In this document: positions 30,130-36,661 of the stretch, piece by piece
Position numbering within the stretch: position 1 is the stretch's first letter
Layout: each line of letters starts with the position of its first letter
Source of the DNA: a virus
IMG/VR virus record: IMGVR_UViG_3300023083_000106
Span: 1 to 42,033 of that record
DNA length: 42,033 bases
Strand: one strand, 5' to 3'
Notes under the pieces: generated by a model
Database searches by the model: none
The model's input: only the letters and a program-made list of their open reading frames with translations
Told to the model about the DNA's origin: nothing
Made by a program: the position numbers and the translations under genes

Positions 30130-30203
30130 ATGAACTTGCAGTACATATTATGTCGGAACTGAAAGTACATGCAACTGCATGCGATATTGAACCTATGGTT
30201 CAG
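30130..30203. promoter_or_regulatory. OR operator region (three sites)
   Basis: Three 17-bp sites of the form 7-3-7: ATGAACT TGC AGTACAT (30130-30146), CGGAACT GAA AGTACAT (30154-30170), TTGAACC TAT GGTTCAG (30187-30203, inner 6+6 perfectly palindromic). They lie between the Cro and CI starts. A leftward promoter likely overlaps sites 1 and 2 (CATAAT on the minus strand, 30147-30152). The third site covers the ATG of the repressor at 30195. The same pattern occurs at 33195-33236. Confidence 0.75.
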
Positions 30204-31058
30204 ATAGAAGAAATCCGCACAGCCTTCGTGGCTCGCCTCAAGAAATCCCTTTCAGCTCACGGCATTGACCAGTGGGGTGCAGGCGCTCGGCTGGCTGAAA
30301 TAGCCAAGGTCACCCCAAAGGCGTCGAGCAAGTGGCTGAATGGTGAGTCGATGCCTGGCCCTGCGAAAATGCAGGCCATCGCCAATGCACTCGAGGTAAA
30401 GATCGAGTGGCTCCAGCATGGTGCGGGCGAGGATCCAGCGCTTTCGCAGATCGCCAGGGCCGATAAACCAACCGCCACGGATAAGCAATCTGCTTCTGAT
30501 ATCGTTCGCGACATGCTCGCCAAACAGGGCAAAGGTCTTTCCGAGGATGCCCGTAGACGATTACTCGCGGCGGCCAGCGCTGAGGATGGTGGCGGCGCAA
30601 TCGAAATCGACTACTACCGCCCCGGTGTTGCCGGGGATGAGGTGTGGATTGCGCACTACGACGTCCGCGCGGCAATGGGCGGCGGCCAGATCCCGCACGA
30701 CTACCCAGAGATGCTCCAGGACGTGCGCGTCAGCCCGCAGCATTTGCGTGAGATGGGTGTCGAGTTTACTGAGCACTTCCATCTGAAGATGGTGACAGGC
30801 TGGGGCCAGTCGATGGCCCCGACCATCAAGCATCGCGACCCCCTACTTGTGGACATCAGCATCCGCGAGTTCTCCGGCGACGGTATCTATATGTTTTCGT
30901 GGGATGGGCACCTGTACATCAAGCGCCTGCAATGGATGGGCGACAACCAGATCAAGATGATTTCGGATAACACCAGGCATCCGCCAGAGACGATCAAGGC
31001 CGATGAAACGTTTATTCAGGCTCGGGTGCTGCTTGTGTGGAATGCCAATCTAGTTTGA
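30195..31058 (+). CDS. CI-like repressor with S24 peptidase domain
   Basis: 287 residues from 30195. N-terminal HTH (GAGARLAEIAKVTPKASSKW, then NGESMPGP), linker, and a C-terminal S24 domain with catalytic Ser206 (GWGQSMAPT) and Lys243 (LYIKRLQ). It represses lytic promoters and would self-cleave when stimulated by RecA. Start choice: neither ATG at 30195 nor ATG at 30150 has a ribosome site. The 30195 start fits the HTH boundary, and an extended -10 (TGC GATATT) 6 bases upstream would give a leaderless mRNA, as for lambda cI from pRM. The earlier start would put two operators inside the coding region. No terminator separates it from the next gene. Confidence 0.9.
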   Translation: MVQIEEIRTAFVARLKKSLSAHGIDQWGAGARLAEIAKVTPKASSKWLNGESMPGPAKMQAIANALEVKIEWLQHGAGEDPALSQIARADKPTATDKQSASDIVRDMLAKQGKGLSEDARRRLLAAASAEDGGGAIEIDYYRPGVAGDEVWIAHYDVRAAMGGGQIPHDYPEMLQDVRVSPQHLREMGVEFTEHFHLKMVTGWGQSMAPTIKHRDPLLVDISIREFSGDGIYMFSWDGHLYIKRLQWMGDNQIKMISDNTRHPPETIKADETFIQARVLLVWNANLV

Positions 31059-31127
31059 AGGGTTTAAGTATTCTGCATTTTTAGATTTTGGCCTGCCATT
31101 TGGAAGGCTTTATGGGGATGGACGGAT

Positions 31128-32021
31128 ATGGCCAACACTAAAGTTTTAAAGAAAGAAACCGAAAAACAGCTATCCGAAAAAAAATTCACGATTTCGTACG
31201 ATGCAAAAGAGAGTTCCTTGTCTGAGCATGAGATAAGTGCAAAAGATCTCGGCGAAGCGATTTTGGGAATGCACAACCTTATAGAAGAAACGGCAAAAAT
31301 TATAAGCAATGGATCTGCGGATGTAGCGCTTAAAGTCACTACTCCGGCGAAAGAAGGTTCGGTGGAAGTAGTATTTGCACTGCTCGCGGATCCCGTGACC
31401 GCCTTAAAAGTTCTATCTATCCTTGGATTTGCTACGCCTGCTGTATCATTTGTAGGCGGGTCACTTGTAGAGCTTGTACAGCAGATCAAAGGCAAGAAAA
31501 TCACTTCTGTAACTATCGAAGGCGACAGTCCGACTGCAGAGGTGATGACTACGGAGGGACCGATCAAAGCGGACAAAAATCTTGCGAAATTAATTACCAA
31601 TAACAAGATTCGGGATGCATTACATAAGGTTATTCAAGCACCTTTGACTGGGAAAAAGGATGCTAAATTTAAGGTACTTGAATCAACGAACCAGCCAATA
31701 ATTTCAATAAAAAACGAAAATATTGATGATTTCTCTAGGCTGCCTAAAGGGACTCTAGAGGAAGTTACGGTAACAACTGAAATTGTACGCGGCTCGTTTG
31801 CACAAATAAACTTTGAATCTCAAAAAGGTTGGCGCATACGGAAACATGACGGAACAGAATTTCCGGCCACAGTCAAAGACCGTGAATTTTTGGACAAAGT
31901 GAGCAGAAACCAAAAGGCTTTCCAGAAAGACGACAATTACAATATAACCATTGAAACAACCACTACTTCCAGAACGACACGCTCAAGTATCGAGCGTGCT
32001 ATACTTAAAGTGGAAGATTGA
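31128..32021 (+). CDS. Unrecognised AT-rich rex-position protein (cassette gene 1)
   Basis: 297 residues, no family recognised with confidence. Layout: charged N-terminus (KKETEKQLSEKKFTISYDAK), a helix with ISAKDLGEAILGMHNLIEET, a beta strand followed by a hydrophobic block (about 83-112, VEVVFALLADPVTALKVLSI then GFATPAVSFVGGSLVELV) that could be one membrane hairpin or a buried core, then a beta-rich C-terminal half rich in Thr/Lys (KGWRIRKHDG, TTTTSRTTRSS). A/T-rich codons contrast with the phage backbone. It follows the repressor by 69 bases without a terminator and overlaps the next gene's frame, so it is probably expressed in the lysogen, like rexA. Confidence 0.8.
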   Translation: MANTKVLKKETEKQLSEKKFTISYDAKESSLSEHEISAKDLGEAILGMHNLIEETAKIISNGSADVALKVTTPAKEGSVEVVFALLADPVTALKVLSILGFATPAVSFVGGSLVELVQQIKGKKITSVTIEGDSPTAEVMTTEGPIKADKNLAKLITNNKIRDALHKVIQAPLTGKKDAKFKVLESTNQPIISIKNENIDDFSRLPKGTLEEVTVTTEIVRGSFAQINFESQKGWRIRKHDGTEFPATVKDREFLDKVSRNQKAFQKDDNYNITIETTTTSRTTRSSIERAILKVED

Positions 32022-32053
32022 TTTTTTTAACGCCGGTAATGGAGGGCGGCTCA

Positions 32054-32311
32054 TTGTCTAATTGGAGCCAGCAAGATATCGCACTAGGCTTGATCTATGT
32101 TTTTATGATACTCCTTGCCCCAGGAGCGTTTAGACTTGGCCGCCTATCCATGCGCTACTTCTACCACCGCTATTTTTCCAGTGAAGACATATATGTAACT
32201 TACCAAAGAAATGGAGTTGTAACTAACAAATACAAGATACAAAGAAAAAAGAACGGGTCATTAGTAGAGATAGACCTTACTACAGGTCAGCGGAGGGCAG
32301 GCCATGAGTAA
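32054..32311 (+). CDS. Small single-pass membrane protein (cassette gene 2)
   Basis: 85 residues from a TTG at 32054, chosen because GGAGGG lies 7 bases upstream. A TTG at 32018 overlapping the previous stop or an ATG at 32039 would lengthen it. A transmembrane segment (IALGLIYVFMILLAPGAFRL) lies near the N-terminus, followed by a basic segment (GRLSMRYFYHRYF) and a soluble tail with strands (YVTYQRNGVVTNKYKIQRKK). The start is weak and tightly coupled; its stop overlaps the third gene by 8 bases. Unknown function. Confidence 0.65.
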   Translation: MSNWSQQDIALGLIYVFMILLAPGAFRLGRLSMRYFYHRYFSSEDIYVTYQRNGVVTNKYKIQRKKNGSLVEIDLTTGQRRAGHE

Positions 32312-32705
32312 TAATGATAGCCCTTCATCTACAGATAGAACGGGGCTAACCGCCACGGTTACAGGGCTTTTAGTTTCGATCAGTGCTTTTTTCAGCGCTG
32401 ATATGTCAACAGAAGCAAAAACGATCATTCCTGTTATAGCGGGGATCATAAGTCCTTTCATTTCAGCGGGGATATCCAGGCTTCAGCGCAAAGTAGAGCA
32501 GCCCTCAGAGCTGACTGACTTTCTTACTGCGTACGAGAATGATCTAAAATACACGAAGACGATTCTCAAGGATCCGAACCTCAGCCCTGCTGCCAGAACG
32601 GCTTTAGAGCAGAAATACTCAGACACGGTCCTGATGATGGCGACCGCGCATCAGGATTTCCGCTCGAAATCACTTGGGATCATTACTGCAGCCAAACCAG
32701 AATGA
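32304..32705 (+). CDS. Two-pass membrane protein (cassette gene 3)
   Basis: 133 residues. Two hydrophobic segments (about 14-33, LTATVTGLLVSISAFF; about 40-60, TIIPVIAGIISPFISAGISR) form a hairpin, followed by a cytoplasmic helical tail (DFLTAYENDLKYTKTILKDP and on). The topology resembles small pore-forming or effector membrane proteins. GGAGGGCAGG precedes the ATG. Together with genes 1 and 2 it forms one unit that ends at a strong bidirectional terminator. A superinfection-exclusion role like RexB is plausible but unproven. Confidence 0.75.
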   Translation: MSNNDSPSSTDRTGLTATVTGLLVSISAFFSADMSTEAKTIIPVIAGIISPFISAGISRLQRKVEQPSELTDFLTAYENDLKYTKTILKDPNLSPAARTALEQKYSDTVLMMATAHQDFRSKSLGIITAAKPE

Positions 32706-32724
32706 TCTAATTAGTGCAGCGCAA

Positions 32725-32748
32725 GAAGCCTGCCAATCGGCAGGCTTC
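32725..32748. terminator. Bidirectional terminator between convergent units
   Basis: A perfect 10-bp stem, GAAGCCTGCC (32725-32734) with GGCAGGCTTC (32739-32748), loop AATC, then TTTG on the plus strand and TTGCGC on the minus strand. It closes the CI-cassette transcript and the converging DUF1654 unit. Confidence 0.8.
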
Positions 32749-32758
32749 TTTGCGACCA

Positions 32759-33073
32759 TCAGAAAGGCGCAGGCTCATCTTCTGGCGCGTCGGCGGCCTC
32801 GAGGGGCCGATACTTAAGCGGGATCGGCTCCCACCTCACCGTGACCGCGCCGTCATCCTCGAAAGTCATATCCAGCTCATCAGTAGCGGATAGCACGCCC
32901 ATCACTTCCTCCCACTCCCTGTCGCCGTCTGTATCCAAGCGGTGAATCGTCACCCAGCGCTGCACCTGAGCGACTGGGTGGTTAATCATGCCTGACACTC
33001 GCAACCCCAAGCGCTCTACCCCAGACATCTCGACTCGTAATGCTGGTTTCGCCGCCAACTGCGCCATGCTCAT
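32759..33073 (-). CDS. DUF1654 family Pseudomonas-phage protein
   Basis: 104 residues. The motif VERLGLRVSGMINHPVAQVQ, then VTIHRLDTDGDREWEEVMGV and FEDDGAVTVRWEPI, fits DUF1654, a small family seen almost only in Pseudomonas and its phages. No biochemical role is known. AGGAGG precedes the ATG, which overlaps the stop of the next gene to the right. It lies in the immunity region on the strand opposite the repressor. Confidence 0.82.
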   Translation of the reverse strand: MSMAQLAAKPALRVEMSGVERLGLRVSGMINHPVAQVQRWVTIHRLDTDGDREWEEVMGVLSATDELDMTFEDDGAVTVRWEPIPLKYRPLEAADAPEDEPAPF

Positions 33074-33258
33074 ACACTCCTCCTTTGCTGTATATCCATC
33101 CAGTTGTTAAGGAGGATAGCGAACCATTGGTTCGCGGTAAATCCCCCTACAGGCATAAGTTCAATTTCCATCAAATCTGTACTTTCCCTGAAATATGTAC
33201 TTTTGGTACTTGACTCAATATGAACCTGTAGTTCATATTTCACCCGTCGCAGCGACAT
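33070..33258 (-). CDS. Small hypothetical protein overlapping OL
   Basis: 62 residues if read from 33258, but this start lies within the operator region and lacks a ribosome site. Starts at 33171 or 33156 (33 or 28 residues, IELMPVGGFTANQWFAILL onward) would leave OL1 and OL2 outside the gene. Its stop overlaps the DUF1654 start (ATGA), which supports the end of the gene as real. Function unknown. Confidence 0.4.
   Translation of the reverse strand: MSLRRVKYELQVHIESSTKSTYFRESTDLMEIELMPVGGFTANQWFAILLNNWMDIQQRRSV
33119..33236. promoter_or_regulatory. OL operator region
   Basis: ATGAACC TGT AGTTCAT (33220-33236, perfect inverted arms but one position), ATGTACT TTT GGTACTT (33195-33211, weaker), and GCGAACC ATT GGTTCGC (33119-33135, perfect palindrome, possibly chance). 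They share the 7-3-7 pattern of the sites near the repressor start at 30130-30203. Confidence 0.65.
33210..33239 (+). promoter_or_regulatory. Rightward pL promoter under OL
   Basis: TTGACT (33210-33215) and CATATT (33234-33239), 18 bases apart; TCATAT one base earlier gives a 17-base spacer. Operator 33220-33236 lies between the hexamers, so repressor binding would block it. It points into the rightward operon. Confidence 0.7.
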
Positions 33259-33559
33259 ACCGCAGCGAAGGGGCCAGCGGCCTCGCCGCTCTTTAACAGC
33301 TAGCGCAACACAGCAATACCAACAGACCGCATTGCCTCTACCGGCGACCGGAGATCAGACAGGCGAACGAGGAAAGCCTGCCCACGACAGGGAGCAACCT
33401 GGACGGCTGATCGATGACGAAATGTCAGAACCGCGAGAACGACCCGGCACGCAATGCGCCCCGCCAACCCGGCGGTAATGGGATGGAACATTTCACTGCA
33501 TGCCCTTGGCAACAGGGGCATTCGGGAAGTTAACCAGGAGTACCAACAGGAGCAGCACG
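33259..33559 (+). other. Untranslated pL leader
   Basis: About 300 bases without a convincing gene between pL and the first operon gene. It holds a boxA (33287-33298) and a hairpin CCGCC-AACCC-GGCGG (33462-33476). The combination suggests transcription antitermination control. No N-like arginine-rich protein was found in the window. Confidence 0.5.
33287..33298 (+). promoter_or_regulatory. boxA-like antitermination element
   Basis: CGCTCTTTAACA matches the core of the rrn boxA (TGCTCTTTAACA) and the lambda boxA (CGCTCTTA). It lies about 50 bases past the expected pL start. No clear boxB hairpin follows immediately. Confidence 0.65.
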
Positions 33560-33943
33560 ATGGATTCGACAATCACTTACGGCGGGTGGAAAGGAAATTT
33601 AGGGCAAGGGCTGGCACCGAGAGAGCTTCAGTTCGTTCTCTCGGTTGCCCAGGGCATGACAGCAAAAGAGATCGCCCAGATGTTCGGCGTTGCGCCGGGC
33701 ACCGTAGTTAAGCGTTTGTCGAACGCCATGTTCAAGCTTGGAGTGAATCGCCAGACGGCTATGGTCGCGGAATGTATGCGGCGCCGGATTATCTCGCCGG
33801 TGTGCGTAGTGCTGGCAGCGGTGATCGCCATACACGCAATGATCGATGACCAGCCAATGAGACGGGAACGTCGGTCGAGCGAAAGGCGCATGACTGATAT
33901 GCGCCCTGCTCGACGCGCTGAAGCGCTGGAATTGTACGGCTGA
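33560..33943 (+). CDS. LuxR-type HTH protein with membrane segment
   Basis: 127 residues from the ATG at 33560 (AGGAG 7 bases upstream). Residues about 19-75 are a GerE/LuxR HTH (LAPRELQFVLSVAQGMTAKE, then IAQMFGVAPGTVVKRLSNAM). A hydrophobic segment (SPVCVVLAAVIAIHAMI) and a basic tail rich in Arg follow. An HTH next to a membrane helix is unusual for a response regulator without a receiver domain. It is the first gene of the pL operon; possibly a regulator of phage or host genes. Confidence 0.8.
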   Translation: MDSTITYGGWKGNLGQGLAPRELQFVLSVAQGMTAKEIAQMFGVAPGTVVKRLSNAMFKLGVNRQTAMVAECMRRRIISPVCVVLAAVIAIHAMIDDQPMRRERRSSERRMTDMRPARRAEALELYG

Positions 33944-34015
33944 GCCTTTCACTTATGCAGCTTGGCAACAAGCTGCATCGGGAAAGCCCCCCCCCCAACA
34001 CTCGAAGGTATCCCC

Positions 34016-34453
34016 ATGTTAGGCAAATTTTTCGGCAAGAAATCGGGCGAAGCGCGCGCCGCTGTCGCAGTCATGACCAATCGCGACCTGATGCAGGCCT
34101 GCGTCTACGGCTGCTTCTACGTAGCCGCTGCTGATGGCGATCTCGAAGCGGCTGAACTCGACAAAATCGAGAAGCTGATCAGCAACGCACCGGCGCTTCA
34201 GGGTTTCGGCTCTGAACTGAGCAACACCATCGACCGCGCCAAGAACGACTTCCTGAACGGCGGCCCGCGCATCCTGCGCCAGAACGCTGAAAAGGAACTG
34301 AAGGACCTGGCACACAGCGCTGATGACGCCGCCACGGTGCTGAACTTCATGCTGACCGTTGCTGAAGCTGATGGCGAAATTGAGCCAGAAGAAACGGTCG
34401 TGCTGGAAAAGGCCGCCAAGATCCTGAACCTCAACCTCAAAGACTACCTGTAA
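34016..34453 (+). CDS. TerB-like protein
   Basis: 145 residues. A basic N-terminus (LGKFFGKKSGEARAAV) precedes a helical TerB domain with paired acidic metal-site motifs: AAADGDLEAAELDKIEKLI and AEADGEIEPEETVVLEKAAK. TerB proteins bind calcium and are linked to tellurite resistance and phage inhibition. In Pseudomonas phages a lone TerB in the early-left region is common, with unclear role. The start at 34016 has GAAGG 7 bases upstream. A run of ten C lies 20 bases before the start (33987-33996). Confidence 0.85.
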   Translation: MLGKFFGKKSGEARAAVAVMTNRDLMQACVYGCFYVAAADGDLEAAELDKIEKLISNAPALQGFGSELSNTIDRAKNDFLNGGPRILRQNAEKELKDLAHSADDAATVLNFMLTVAEADGEIEPEETVVLEKAAKILNLNLKDYL

Positions 34454-34455
34454 CG

Positions 34456-34623
34456 ATGCTGGGCGAGCTCAGCAGCAGGGTTCGCCGCTGGGCTGCCTTC
34501 GGGTTGGCAGGTGGTGTGGTGTTCGTCGACTCGGCCAGTCGCATCTTCTCAATGGTTGGTGACCTGATCTTGGTGTCACTGCTGTTGGTTGTGCTGATGG
34601 CCGGCAAGTCAAAGAAAGGGTGA
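34456..34623 (+). CDS. Small membrane protein (55 residues)
   Basis: A short open frame 2 bases after the TerB stop. An amphipathic basic N-terminus (ELSSRVRRWAAFGLAGG) is followed by a strong transmembrane segment (DLILVSLLLVVLMA) and a Lys-rich end (GKSKKG). TAA of TerB and this start nearly touch, suggesting coupled translation. Position before a poly-Ser protein in the same operon. Function unknown. Confidence 0.7.
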   Translation: MLGELSSRVRRWAAFGLAGGVVFVDSASRIFSMVGDLILVSLLLVVLMAGKSKKG

Positions 34624-34627
34624 TGAC

Positions 34628-34993
34628 ATGTTCAAGTTTTTGTCCAGGATCTTCGGCCGAAATCCAAAGGTAGCACCGCCCGTAACTCGGCCCGTCACCG
34701 TTGAACGGGCGCCACGCGGAACAGTGAGCAACCCCGGACGCGCAGCCCGGAGCGAGCCAGTCAGGGTGTCGACGGTGAGCCAGCCTCAACGCGATTACAT
34801 CCTCACCAACCCGCTACACCCGCTGAACCCAACAAGCCAAGCGATTTACAGTGCGAGCGACGACCCGCCATCACGCTCGCACTGTGGCGGGTACAGCACC
34901 GGTGACAGCTACAGCAGCAGCTCAAGCAGCAGCGACAGTTCGAGCTGCTCATCAAGCGATAGCAGCAGCTCTTCCAGCTCCAGCAGCGACTGA
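34628..34993 (+). CDS. Hypothetical protein with poly-serine tail
   Basis: 121 residues. An N-terminal basic/hydrophobic segment (FKFLSRIFGRNPKVAPPV), a Pro/Arg-rich middle and a C-terminal tail of about 30 residues, almost all Ser with isolated Asp and Cys. The tail uses both AGC and TCA/TCG codons, so it is not a simple DNA repeat. AAAGGG precedes the ATG. Low-complexity Ser tails recur in Pseudomonas phage early proteins; role unknown. Confidence 0.7.
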   Translation: MFKFLSRIFGRNPKVAPPVTRPVTVERAPRGTVSNPGRAARSEPVRVSTVSQPQRDYILTNPLHPLNPTSQAIYSASDDPPSRSHCGGYSTGDSYSSSSSSSDSSSCSSSDSSSSSSSSSD

Positions 34994-35047
34994 ACAACCA
35001 GCGCCACGTCAGCCTGACGTTAACTGCCCGATCCTCTCAACGAGAGC

Positions 35048-35166
35048 GCATCGGATATCGCTCGGCCCAAGGCGTGACTGCGGGATGGCCATCTTGCCCC
35101 GAGCCCAAGCTGATTTTGCAGCGGCGAAGACGGGCGACACCCAGGGATTCGAGCGATATCCGATGC
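35048..35166. repeat. Perfect 17-bp inverted repeat in a gene-poor stretch
   Basis: GCATCGGATATCGCTCG (35048-35064) is exactly repeated in reverse complement at 35150-35166, 85 bases apart. It flanks the first part of a possible 75-residue gene. The transcript could fold into a long hairpin. The surrounding interval 34994-35638 otherwise shows only weak coding evidence. Confidence 0.7.
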
Positions 35167-35312
35167 GGATGAGTACACACCGCGCAAGCGGCCCCCTGCA
35201 TCAACGCAACAATGCAGAAGCGGCGTGGAAAGCAGACACGCAGCGCGACGAAGCTCCGAGCGCACCTGAACGACCGGAGGCATGGTATCCGCGCTTATCG
35301 ATGGCGGACTAA
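35085..35312 (+). CDS. Possible small hypothetical protein
   Basis: 75 residues (AILPRAQADFAAAKTGDTQG start, Arg/Ala-rich, ending PRLSMAD). No good Shine-Dalgarno, and one arm of the inverted repeat lies inside. The codon pattern is only moderately convincing. An alternative is a structured RNA or decayed gene. Low confidence. Confidence 0.35.
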   Translation: MAILPRAQADFAAAKTGDTQGFERYPMRMSTHRASGPLHQRNNAEAAWKADTQRDEAPSAPERPEAWYPRLSMAD

Positions 35313-35430
35313 GAGAGATTGGCGGAACCATCGGGGCCATGACCGACCGCAGGGAGAAAGGCTTTGTCGGCCTCTGAGGATAGCCAGGGTAGCGACTGGC
35401 CTTCTGCATCATCTATTCAAGAGCAACGCG

Positions 35431-35628
35431 ATGCTGCGAGCGCCACCGTGGGAAGGCATTGGGGATTTCAATGTGATCAAGCCAATACGCACGGAATCAC
35501 GCAGACGTGGACCACTTACGGCTAAGTGGAGGCCGAGCCACTGGGCCATATCAGTCAGCAACGACGGGGTGAAGCGCCGTGACAGCCGGAGAGACGGCAC
35601 CTATTTCCCACCGAGCACCATCCCCTGA
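35431..35628 (+). CDS. Possible small basic protein
   Basis: 65 residues with Arg/Lys-rich, Trp-containing sequence (LRAPPWEGIGDFNVIKPIRT, then GPLTAKWRPSHWAIS). The ribosome site is weak and the frame extends upstream to 35212. It ends 10 bases before the next gene. May be real or a chance frame; no family recognised. Confidence 0.35.
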   Translation: MLRAPPWEGIGDFNVIKPIRTESRRRGPLTAKWRPSHWAISVSNDGVKRRDSRRDGTYFPPSTIP

Positions 35629-35638
35629 AGGACTAGCC

Positions 35639-35998
35639 ATGAATCAAGAAATCTTGCGCAGCCTCGCAGCCCTTCAGGGCATGCAGATGCGATTCAACAC
35701 CTCGGCGGCCGACATGTATGCAATGACCGGCCGCGACGAACCTGTTCGCACGATGCGCCATGTGGTGGTGCCCTGCGGTAACGGTGAGTTCAGCATCGTG
35801 GACCGCACCAGTGACCGCACCAAGGCAATGTGCATCGGCATCGACAAGGCCGTGCGGTTCGCCAAGCGCTGCGATGAAGCGCCTATTGTTGCGGTGAAGC
35901 CAAAACCGCCTGTGACTTTCGGGGTGTTCATGCTGCGCTGGACCGCCTTCTTCTGCGTAATCCTCGGCCTGTTCGCCTTCTTCGGTGCGCATTCATGA
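35639..35998 (+). CDS. Hypothetical protein with C-terminal membrane anchor
   Basis: 119 residues from the ATG at 35639 (AAGGACT upstream). A soluble helical N-terminal part (NQEILRSLAALQGMQMRF) is followed by a beta-rich middle (HVVVPCGNGEFSIVDR) and a C-terminal transmembrane segment (TAFFCVILGLFAFFG). A tail-anchored protein. Its stop overlaps the next gene. Unknown function. Confidence 0.7.
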   Translation: MNQEILRSLAALQGMQMRFNTSAADMYAMTGRDEPVRTMRHVVVPCGNGEFSIVDRTSDRTKAMCIGIDKAVRFAKRCDEAPIVAVKPKPPVTFGVFMLRWTAFFCVILGLFAFFGAHS

Positions 35999-36570
35999 TC
36001 AGCATGGAGCTGAGCGGGGTTCAGCGAAACACGGCGATATCGGCTGAGCTGGCAGCAGCCATGGATAGCTTTCTGGCCCGAGGCGGCACGGTGTCCACGC
36101 TTCAAGGCTTTGTTCAAACGCCAAAGCCGCCGGCCGTGCCCTACGGGCGTAAATTCCCGGTAGCACCGAAGCCCAAGCCGCCAGCCGAGCCTAAACCGAA
36201 ACGCGCTGCAACTGTCCCCCGCATCCAGATAGGCCCGGACATGCAGGAGAGGCTACGAGCTTTGGCCCCGACCATGACCAGGTACGAAGCGTCACAGGTG
36301 ACGGGCCTCAGTCATCATCTGATATCTCGGTTCGCCAGAGAGCATTCAGTTGAGTTCAAGCGACGCGACATGTCGCAGAACTTGAAGCCGCCTGTGATCG
36401 ATCCGGTGGCGGACGCCATGAACGTCGTCCGGATCAAAGATGCATGTGCTCAAGGCCTTGCCCGCAAACAAGCCGCCGTGGCGCTCGGATTGAGCCGCAC
36501 ATTGGTTGAGCGCCTTATTGCTGACTACAGCATTGATTTCCCGAAACGCCGCACCGGTCAACGCCGGTGA
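35995..36570 (+). CDS. HTH-like DNA-binding protein of unknown family
   Basis: 191 residues. Pro/Lys-rich linker (about 45-75, TPKPPAVPYGRKFPVAPKPK) followed by two HTH-like blocks: LAPTMTRYEASQVTGLSHHL (about 90-115) and ARKQAAVALGLSRTLVERLI (about 155-175), each with a basic helix after it. The repeated block suggests a two-HTH DNA-binding protein. ATGA overlap with the previous gene. A regulator is likely; target unknown. Confidence 0.65.
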   Translation: MISMELSGVQRNTAISAELAAAMDSFLARGGTVSTLQGFVQTPKPPAVPYGRKFPVAPKPKPPAEPKPKRAATVPRIQIGPDMQERLRALAPTMTRYEASQVTGLSHHLISRFAREHSVEFKRRDMSQNLKPPVIDPVADAMNVVRIKDACAQGLARKQAAVALGLSRTLVERLIADYSIDFPKRRTGQRR

Positions 36571-36661
36571 AGCGCATGCAGTCCCGCTCTAACCAGCGCC
36601 GCCGACCACTTCAACTGACCATCCCACCCAGCAGGCTCACGCCGCATCCGGAGAACCGCCC

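Noticed and set aside
31064-31606. 180-codon leftward frame opposite cassette gene 1
   Set aside because: Antisense to a better frame with a proper operon context; Ser/Thr-rich shadow composition.
35020-35412. 130-codon leftward frame in the gene-poor stretch
   Set aside because: No ribosome site, wrong strand for the operon, and it crosses both arms of the inverted repeat.
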